From positions 4,524,376-4,588,375 of the forward strand of contig OZ255824.1 in the NCBI GenBank assembly GCA_965277495.1: a stretch of 64,000 nt of DNA, given 5' to 3'. Shown in pieces: positions 56,397 to 64,000 of this stretch (the stretch's first letter is position 1; every line of letters begins with the position of its first letter). The stretch is from CAHJXG01 sp965277495. GTDB taxonomy: Bacteria; Pseudomonadota; Alphaproteobacteria; Acetobacterales; Acetobacteraceae. The notes below the pieces were generated by a model. It was not told the origin of the DNA. It ran no database searches and was given only the letters and a program-made list of their open reading frames with translations. Made by a program: the position numbers and the translations under genes.

Positions 56397-57908
56397 TCAG
56401 GCTTTCAACGCTGCGAAACGGACCGCCTCGTCGGCGGCGCGGAACAGGGCGCGGGATTTCTGCCGGGTCTCCTCGTATTCGCCGGCGGCCGTGCTGTCGG
56501 CGACCACGCCGCCGCCGGCCTGCACATACATGGTGCCGTCCTTCACCACCGCGGTGCGCAGCCCGATGCAGGTGTCCATGGTGCCGTTGGCGGCGAAATA
56601 GCCGATGCACCCGGCGTAGATGCCGCGCCGGGTCGGCTCCAGCTCCTCAATGATCTGCATGGCGCGGATTTTCGGCGCGCCGGTGAGCGTGCCCGCGGGG
56701 AAGCCGGCGATCAGCGCGTCGAGCGCGTCGAGCCCTGGCTGCAGCCGGCCCTCGACCGTGGACGACATGTGCATCACGTGGCTGAACCGCTCCACCGCGA
56801 ACGACTCCGTCACCCGCACGCTGCCCAATTCGGCCACCCGGCCCACGTCGTTGCGTCCGAGGTCGAGCAGCATCAGGTGCTCGGCGCGCTCTTTGGGGTC
56901 GGCCAGCAGGTCGGCCTCGTATTGCAGGTCTTCGGCGCGGGTGACGCCGCGCGGCCGCGTGCCGGCGAGAGGCCGTATGGTCACGATCCCGTCGCGGAGG
57001 CGGACCAGGACCTCGGGGCTGCTGCCGACGATCGCGAAGCCGCCGAAATCGAGGAAGAACAGGAACGGCGCCGGGCTGATGCGCCGCAGGGCGCGATACA
57101 GCGAGAACGGCGGCAGGGCGAACGGCACCGAGAAGCGTTGGCTCGGCACGACTTGGAAGGCGTCGCCGGCGGTGATGTACTCCTTCATGCGGTCGACGAT
57201 GCCCATGAACTCGTCGCGGGTCATGTTCGACGCCGGCTCCGGCTGCGGCGGCAGCGCGACGGGAGGCGCGGCGTGGGGCAGGGGGCGCAGCAGCGCGGCG
57301 TCGGCCTGCGCCAGGGCGGCTTGCGCGAGGCCCCATGCCTGCGCGGCGGACACGCCGGGTTGCGGATAGATCGGCGCGGCGAGCGTCAGTTCATCCAGCA
57401 CGTTGTCGAACACGGCGAAGATCGTCGGACGGATCAGTATGGCCTCGGGCATGCCCAGCGCGTCGGTGTTCTTCTCCGGCAGACGCTCCATTAGGCGCAC
57501 CATGTCGTAACCGAGGTAGCCCACCAGCCCGCCCAGCATCGGCGGCAGGTGCTCCGGCAGGTCGAGCTGGGCCTCGTTGATCAGGGCGCGCAGGCTCTCG
57601 ATCGGTGGGCGCTCGTCCGGCACGAAGGCGTGCGGGGCGGACCTGGCGTGCCGGTTCACCTCGGCACGGCCGCCGCGGCAGCGCCAAACCAGGTCCGGCT
57701 CCATGCCGATGATCGAATACCGGCTGCGCGCGGACCCGCCCTCGATGCTTTCCAGCAGAAAGGCATTGGGACGGCCGGCGGCGAGCTTCAGGAATGCCGC
57801 GACCGGGGTCTCGAGGTCGGCGACCCCGGTGGCCCAAACCAGCGTGCCGCGCCCGGCGGCATAAGCGGCGCTGAATGCGGTCTGGGTCGGCGAGGCAGAG
57901 GCGTTCAT
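56397..57908 (-). CDS. trpE: Anthranilate synthase component I
   Basis: A 503-residue chorismate-binding enzyme. The N-terminal tryptophan-feedback region has NAFLLESIEGGSARSRYS. The catalytic part has RVSVPF-like QVVPSQRFSVPFALPPFSLY, ISPAPFLFFLDFGGFAIVGS, PLAGTRPRGVTRAEDLQYEA, LMLLDLGRNDVGRVAELG, GAPKIRAMQIIEELEPTRRG and VQAGGGVVADSTAAGEYEET. It makes anthranilate from chorismate with ammonia from TrpG. It follows ppiD by 10 bases; no trp leader peptide or attenuator is visible there, so the operon probably shares the ppiD promoter or relies on feedback inhibition. Confidence 0.97.
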   Translation of the reverse strand: MNASASPTQTAFSAAYAAGRGTLVWATGVADLETPVAAFLKLAAGRPNAFLLESIEGGSARSRYSIIGMEPDLVWRCRGGRAEVNRHARSAPHAFVPDERPPIESLRALINEAQLDLPEHLPPMLGGLVGYLGYDMVRLMERLPEKNTDALGMPEAILIRPTIFAVFDNVLDELTLAAPIYPQPGVSAAQAWGLAQAALAQADAALLRPLPHAAPPVALPPQPEPASNMTRDEFMGIVDRMKEYITAGDAFQVVPSQRFSVPFALPPFSLYRALRRISPAPFLFFLDFGGFAIVGSSPEVLVRLRDGIVTIRPLAGTRPRGVTRAEDLQYEADLLADPKERAEHLMLLDLGRNDVGRVAELGSVRVTESFAVERFSHVMHMSSTVEGRLQPGLDALDALIAGFPAGTLTGAPKIRAMQIIEELEPTRRGIYAGCIGYFAANGTMDTCIGLRTAVVKDGTMYVQAGGGVVADSTAAGEYEETRQKSRALFRAADEAVRFAALKA

Positions 57909-57918
57909 GCTGGTTCGC

Positions 57919-59811
57919 TCAAGGTTGCAAAACGGTGTCGAGCACGGTGCGGTTCACCTGCGGCTTGGCCTGCTCGCGCAGGGCGGCGGCGAAGGTCATC
58001 TCGATATCCTGGCCGATCGCCTGGGTCAGCGCCGTCCGTATCTGCGCCATCCCGGACGGATCGGCGGCGGGGTCGGGCTCTTTGACCCCGCCCAACGCCA
58101 ACACATAGAACGCGTCGGGCGTCTCGATCATCGTCGTTTCGCCCGGCTTCAGGCTGAACAGCGGTTCGACAATCTGCGCCGGCACGCCGGGCGTCGGCTG
58201 CGCCCGCATGACCGGCGGCGAGCTTTGCAGGCGCTGCCCGGCGACCGTCGCCGCGTCATCGAGGCTGCCAGCGGTTTTCGCGGCGGCCATCAGGCTTGCG
58301 GCGGCCCGTTCCTGCTCCTTCCGCCGGGCGTCGCGCGTCCAGTCCTCGCGCACCTGCGCTTCGACCTCGGCGAACGGTTTCAAGGCGGCGGGGGTGGCGT
58401 CTTCCACCGTCACGGCGAAATACGACTGGTCGGGGCCTTCCGTCATGTTCGGCGCATCGCCCTTGGATGCCGCGAAGGCTGCGGTCAGCAGCGCCTGGCG
58501 CAGGGCCGGGGAGCCTGGGATCGGCGCAGGCATGCCGGCCGGCGTGATGCCCTGAGCGTTCAATGTGCCGGTCACCGCGGCCACCCCGAGGTCGGCAGGC
58601 AGGTCGTCCAGGCTCGGGCTGGCGGACAGCGCGTCCTCGAGCTTGTTGGCGCGGGCGTAGACCTGGTCCAGGGCACGCTCGCGGGCCAGCTTGGCGCGTA
58701 TCTCGTCCGTGGCCTGGGCCAGCGTGCGGTCGGAACCTGGCGTCATTTTGGTGACCCGGAACACCTGCCAGCCGAGCGCGGACTGGATCGGGCCGGTCAC
58801 GGTGCCCACAGGCGCCGCGAACACGGCGGCGCCGAGTTCGGGGGACGGGAATTCGGACGTGGCGGCGTCGTCCAGCGAGGCCGAGGACGCGCCGGCGGCG
58901 GCGGCGGCCTTCTGCACGGCGTCCCAGTCGGAGATGGCAGTCCAGGTGGCCGCGATTTCCTTTGCCCGCGCCTCATCCTGCGCCACCACCACCTCGACGG
59001 AGCGCTTGCCGGGCGTCACGTATTCCGCCTTGTGCTGCTTGTAATAGGCGTTGATGTCGGCGTCGGGCACGTCGATGTCGCGCGCGACCGTCTCAGGCGA
59101 CAGGATCACGGCTTTGATGCGGCGGAACTCGGGGGCGCTGTAGCGGTCGGCGTTGTTGCCGTAGAAGCGCTGCAGGTCGGCCTCGGTCGGCGCAGGCGGT
59201 TCGGCCGCGGCGGCGAAGGGCAACTCGACATATTGCGCCACCCGGGTCTCGCGCTGGAAGGCGAAGACCTGCTGGGTCACGACGGCAGGCGGGGCGGCGC
59301 CGACCTGGATCGCCTCCATGAGCTGCCGCTGGCCGAGGTCGGAGCGCATCAGGTCGAGGAGGTGCGGCTCGGTGAGGTTATTGCTGCGCAGCACGGCCTC
59401 GAAGCGTTGGCGGTCGAACGCGCCGTTGGCGCCGCGGAAGGCTGGGACGCTGAAAACCGCCGCCCGCAGCGCGTCGTCCGGCACCGTCAGGCCCAGGCGG
59501 TCGACCTCGTTCTGAATGGCGGCCTGCACCACCAGCCGGTCCAGCACCTGCCCAGCTACCGCCTGGCGGATGGCCGGGGTCGGCTCCGTCTTGCCGCCCA
59601 GCATGTGGGTGACCTGCGCCAACTGCGTCCGCAGCGCCGCCTGGAACTCGGGCGCCTCGATGCTGCGTCCGCCGACGGTGGCGACGGCGTTGTCATGGCC
59701 GACATTGCGCACGACATCGGCGACGCCCCAGAGTCCGAACGAGGCGATCAACACGATGAAGAACGCCCGGGCGACCCAGGTGCCGAGGAAACTGCGGATC
59801 AGGGAAAGCAT
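57919..59811 (-). CDS. ppiD: SurA/PpiD-type peptidylprolyl isomerase, membrane-anchored
   Basis: A 630-residue protein with one N-terminal transmembrane anchor (VARAFFIVLIASFGLWGVAD) and a large periplasmic part: SurA_N helices (SIEAPEFQAALRTQLAQVTH, VLDRLVVQAAIQNEVDRLGL), then a parvulin-like rotamase region (DADINAYYKQHKAEYVTPGK, RSVEVVVAQDEARAKEIA) and further helical parts. PpiD chaperones newly exported proteins at the Sec translocon exit. It heads the trp block on the minus strand and is divergent from tpiA, which is near secG: a plausible shared export context. Confidence 0.9.
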   Translation of the reverse strand: MLSLIRSFLGTWVARAFFIVLIASFGLWGVADVVRNVGHDNAVATVGGRSIEAPEFQAALRTQLAQVTHMLGGKTEPTPAIRQAVAGQVLDRLVVQAAIQNEVDRLGLTVPDDALRAAVFSVPAFRGANGAFDRQRFEAVLRSNNLTEPHLLDLMRSDLGQRQLMEAIQVGAAPPAVVTQQVFAFQRETRVAQYVELPFAAAAEPPAPTEADLQRFYGNNADRYSAPEFRRIKAVILSPETVARDIDVPDADINAYYKQHKAEYVTPGKRSVEVVVAQDEARAKEIAATWTAISDWDAVQKAAAAAGASSASLDDAATSEFPSPELGAAVFAAPVGTVTGPIQSALGWQVFRVTKMTPGSDRTLAQATDEIRAKLARERALDQVYARANKLEDALSASPSLDDLPADLGVAAVTGTLNAQGITPAGMPAPIPGSPALRQALLTAAFAASKGDAPNMTEGPDQSYFAVTVEDATPAALKPFAEVEAQVREDWTRDARRKEQERAAASLMAAAKTAGSLDDAATVAGQRLQSSPPVMRAQPTPGVPAQIVEPLFSLKPGETTMIETPDAFYVLALGGVKEPDPAADPSGMAQIRTALTQAIGQDIEMTFAAALREQAKPQVNRTVLDTVLQP

Positions 59812-59925
59812 GCGTCAGGCATCCAGTGAACGGGGCCGCACCATAGGGAGGCCCGGAAGATTTTGCCAGATGGCGGTTTTTGCCGTTAGCAATGAGAATG
59901 GCGGATGCCGATGAAAGGACACGCG

Positions 59926-60669
59926 TTGCAGCAACTGATCGCCGGGAACTGGAAGATGAACGGCTTGCGGGCCGAGGCGCTCGCACTCGCGGCGGCATTG
60001 CGGGGGGGCGCGGCGGGGTGCGAACTGCTGGTCTGCCCGCCCGCGACCGTGCTGGCCGCGGTGGCGGAGGCGCTGGCCGGCACCGCGGTGATGGTCGGCG
60101 GGCAGGACTGCCATGCGGACCCCTCGGGCGCGCATACCGGGGACATCTCGGCGCCGATGCTGCGGGACGCCGGGGCCCGGTGGGTGATCCTGGGACATTC
60201 GGAGCGCCGCAGGGATCACCACGAGACGGATGCGCAGGTGCGAGGCAAGGCGGCGGCGGCGCAGGCGGCCGGGCTGCAGACCATCGTCTGCGTCGGGGAA
60301 ACGGACCAGGAGCGTTCGACGGGACAGGCGCAAGCCGTCGTCGCGCGTCAGTTGGCGGACAGCCTGCCGCTGGAATACGCCGGGGCCATCGCCTACGAAC
60401 CGATCTGGGCGATCGGCACCGGCCAGACCGCGACGGAGGCGGACATCATCGCCATGCACGCCGCCATACGGGCCGACCTGGTGGCGCGGCATGGGAATGG
60501 CGAGGCAATCCGTATCCTGTATGGCGGCTCCGTCAAGGCCGACAACGCCGCCGCAATCCTTGCGCTTCCGGAGGTCGGCGGCGCGCTGGTGGGCGGCGCC
60601 AGCCTAGTCGCCGCGGACTTCCTGGCGATTGCGTCCGCGGCGCTATCCAAGGCCGGCCAGCCCGGCTAG
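59926..60669 (+). CDS. tpiA: Triose-phosphate isomerase
   Basis: I prefer TTG at 59926, since AAAGGA lies 6 bases upstream and the product then starts MQQLIAGNWKMNG as in the family; an ATG at 59905 adds 7 residues. The TIM-barrel residues are Lys in GNWKMNG, His in ILGHSERR, the catalytic Glu in AYEPIWAIGTG, and the phosphate-binding ILYGGSVKADNAAAIL. Length about 247, normal. It interconverts dihydroxyacetone phosphate and glyceraldehyde-3-phosphate. It begins a plus-strand block tpiA-secG-pyrG-kdsA-eno, the divergent partner of ppiD with about 110 bases between. Confidence 0.96.
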   Translation: MQQLIAGNWKMNGLRAEALALAAALRGGAAGCELLVCPPATVLAAVAEALAGTAVMVGGQDCHADPSGAHTGDISAPMLRDAGARWVILGHSERRRDHHETDAQVRGKAAAAQAAGLQTIVCVGETDQERSTGQAQAVVARQLADSLPLEYAGAIAYEPIWAIGTGQTATEADIIAMHAAIRADLVARHGNGEAIRILYGGSVKADNAAAILALPEVGGALVGGASLVAADFLAIASAALSKAGQPG

Positions 60670-60699
60670 ACAGCTTCCGTCGAAATGGAAACCGAAACC

Positions 60700-61038
60700 A
60701 TGGCCACTGGATTGCTGATCATCCACCTTGTCGTCACCCTGGCTCTCATCGGCGTCGTGCTGATCCAGCGCAGCGAGGGCGGCGGCCTGGGCATCGGCAC
60801 GACGCAGGGCATGGGCGGCTTCATGTCCGGGCGCGGGACCACCAACCTGCTGACCCGCACCACGGCGGTGCTCGGCACGGCGTTCTTCGCGCTGTCCCTG
60901 ACGCTCGCGCTGCTCAACCGCGGCACGTCCGGCGTCGGGCGGTCGTTGCTGGACAACCCGCCGGTCACTGCGCCGGCGACGCCGGGCGATGCCGTGCCAA
61001 CGCCGGCGCCAAAAGGCCCGGCGGTGCCGACGAACTGA
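60700..61038 (+). CDS. secG: Preprotein translocase subunit SecG
   Basis: The ATG at 60700 (MATGLLIIHLVVTLAL) gives the family-like start; an ATG at 60685 adds five polar residues. The 112-residue protein has two transmembrane helices separated by the conserved loop RSEGGGLGIGTTQGMGGFMS, then TTNLLTRTTAVLGTAFFALS. The C-terminal tail is Pro/Ala-rich (PATPGDAVPTPAPKGP), typical for alphaproteobacteria. SecG aids SecYE in protein export. It sits between tpiA and pyrG, a conserved order. Confidence 0.92.
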   Translation: MATGLLIIHLVVTLALIGVVLIQRSEGGGLGIGTTQGMGGFMSGRGTTNLLTRTTAVLGTAFFALSLTLALLNRGTSGVGRSLLDNPPVTAPATPGDAVPTPAPKGPAVPTN

Positions 61039-61092
61039 CCTGCGCGTGAGGGGGTTCCCGTTCGGGATGCTTCCGCGGTATCACAGGCCCCC

Positions 61093-62716
<1,624 letters not shown>

Positions 62717-62724
<8 letters not shown>

Positions 62725-63610
62725 GACCGAATGCATGTCGTCCGAGTCCGGCCTGCCGGAAAGCCGCATCGTCCGCGTGCTCGACATCGAGATCGGCAAC
62801 GAGCTGCCGTTTGTGCTGATCGCCGGGCCGTGCCAGATCGAGTCGGAGGCGCATGCGTTCGAGACCGCCGAGGCGTTGCACGAAATCGCGCAGGCGGCCG
62901 GCGTGCCGCTGGTGTATAAATCGAGCTTCGACAAGGCCAACCGCACCAGTGCCAGCGCCGCCCGGGGCGTCGGCATCGTCCGCGGATTGACGATCCTGGC
63001 CGGCGTGCGCGAGCGGTTCCGCATCCCGGTGCTGACCGACGTGCACTCCGCCGACCAGTGCGACCCGGCGGCGGAGGCCGTCGATATCCTGCAGATTCCG
63101 GCCTTCCTGTGCCGCCAGACCGACCTGCTGACCGCCGCCGGGGAGACTGGGCGGGCGGTGAACGTCAAAAAGGGCCAGTTTCTGGCGCCCTGGGATATGG
63201 CGCACGTGGCCGCCAAGATCGCCGAGACCGGCAACGAGAGCATCCTGCTGACGGAACGCGGCGTCAGCTTCGGATACAACACGCTCGTCACCGATTTCCG
63301 CGGATTGCCGGTGTTGGCGCAGGCCGGCTACCCCGTCGTGTTCGACGCGACCCACAGCGTGCAGCAGCCCGGCGGGCACGGTGGTTCGTCCGGCGGGCAG
63401 CGCGAGTTCGCCCCGGTCCTGGCCCGCGCGGCGCTGGCGGTCGGCGTCGCGGCGCTGTTCATCGAGACGCACCGTGACCCAGACCATGCGCCGAGCGACG
63501 GACCCAACATGATCCCGCTGCACGCCATGCCGGCCCTGATTGCGCGGCTGCGGGCGCTGGATGATTTCTGCAAAGCCGCCACCCTCATCGATTGGACGGA
63601 CCTGCCATGA
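62717..63610 (+). CDS. kdsA: 3-deoxy-8-phosphooctulonate (Kdo-8-phosphate) synthase
   Basis: The frame starts at a TTG at 62717 (overlapping the pyrG stop by 8 bases) or at ATG 62735 (MSSESGLPESRIVRV). The enzyme has FVLIAGPCQIESEAHAFETA, PLVYKSSFDKANRTSASAAR, TDVHSADQCDPAAEAVDILQ, AFLCRQTDLLTAAGETGRAV, KKGQFLAPWDMAHV, and VVFDATHSVQQPGGHGGSSG with FIETHRDPDHAPSDGPNMIP. It condenses arabinose-5-phosphate with PEP to make Kdo-8-P for lipopolysaccharide. Enolase, which makes PEP, follows with an ATGA overlap. Confidence 0.97.
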
Positions 63611-64000
63611 GCGCCATCGCCGACATCGCCGCCCGCGAGATACTGGACAGCCGGGGCAATCCGACCGTCGAAGTCGACGTGGTGCTGGATAGCGGCGTCA
63701 TGGGCCGCGCCGCGGTCCCGTCGGGCGCCAGCACGGGCGCGCACGAGGCGGTCGAGCTGCGCGACGGCGACAAGGCGCGCTATGGCGGCAAGGGCGTGCT
63801 GACCGCCTGCGCCAGCGTCGAGGGCGAGATCTTCGACGCTATCGGCGGCATGGACCCGTCCGACCAGGTCCGGCTCGACGAGATCATGATCGACCTGGAC
63901 GGCACGCCCAACAAGTCGCGGCTGGGGGCGAACGCGATCCTGGCGGTGTCGCTCGCGCTGGCCAAGGCGGCGGCGGCGGATTTGGGCGTGCCGCTGTACC
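63607..64000 (+). CDS. eno: Enolase (truncated by window edge)
   Basis: The ATG at 63607 overlaps the kdsA stop. The visible 131 residues begin MSAIADIAAREILDSRGNPT and carry VPSGASTGAHEAVELRDGD and LDGTPNKSRLGANAILAVSL, the conserved start of enolase (about 425 residues). It interconverts 2-phosphoglycerate and phosphoenolpyruvate. The remainder, with the catalytic Lys and the magnesium ligands, is outside the window. Confidence 0.97.
   Translation, partial: MSAIADIAAREILDSRGNPTVEVDVVLDSGVMGRAAVPSGASTGAHEAVELRDGDKARYGGKGVLTACASVEGEIFDAIGGMDPSDQVRLDEIMIDLDGTPNKSRLGANAILAVSLALAKAAAADLGVPLY

Overview
The window looks like a high-GC alphaproteobacterial chromosome, most probably from Acetobacteraceae or a related Rhodospirillales family. 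The evidence is the run of housekeeping genes from 37 kb to the right edge (rnr, topA, dprA, plsY, a pyrC-like gene, pyrB, gltX, comEC, lexA, moeA, moaC, trpC, trpD, trpG, trpE, ppiD, tpiA, secG, pyrG, kdsA, eno), an alphaproteobacterial SOS box (GTTC-N7-GTTC) in front of lexA, a dihydroorotase-like protein without its HxH metal motif next to pyrB, and an IS1380-family element. This placement is inferred from gene content, not from a search.

Positions 1 to about 21.3 kb are an accessory region, less GC-rich in places and with many small genes I do not recognise. It holds the first 192 codons of an MmeI-like DNA methyltransferase running off the left edge, a pair of secreted proteins (2490-4958), an IS481-family element (5774-6781), a serine recombinase, a gene split by an IS1380-family element with a clean CTAG target duplication (11627-13241), a same-strand run of about ten small unknown genes (14.2-19.1 kb) and a frameshifted IS630-family element (19763-20960). 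It ends at 21245-21293 in the 3' half of a tRNA-Thr(GGU) gene, as expected for the right junction of an island integrated into a tRNA 3' end. A second tRNA-3'-end-like copy at 23937-23984 shares a 23-bp identical core with the first. The 2.7 kb between them carries a PEP-CTERM protein and a GT32-type glycosyltransferase, so two elements appear to have accreted side by side.

From 24 kb to 36 kb the genes look chromosomal but varied: GDSL hydrolase, SDR oxidoreductase, 2H phosphoesterase, AsmA protein, NIPSNAP protein, metallo-beta-lactamase-fold hydrolase, a TetR regulator divergent from a membrane protein, and a manC-gmd-rmd operon for a GDP-deoxyhexose (GDP-D-rhamnose type) followed by a GlcG/HbpS protein and, divergently, a ketopantoate-reductase-like gene. 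An ISAs1-family element (36045-37338) follows, with its transposase frame broken by a palindromic insertion of about 49 bp.

From 37.4 kb to 64 kb lies the core. A minus-strand block runs gltX-pyrB-pyrC-like-plsY-dprA, then topA-rnr-S41 peptidase, with many 1-8 nt overlaps that suggest translational coupling. comEC is divergent from gltX. A second minus-strand block is ppiD-trpE-trpG-trpD-trpC-moaC-moeA followed by the SOS-controlled lexA. A plus-strand block, tpiA-secG-pyrG-kdsA-eno, links glycolysis, protein export, CTP synthesis and Kdo synthesis; eno runs off the right edge.
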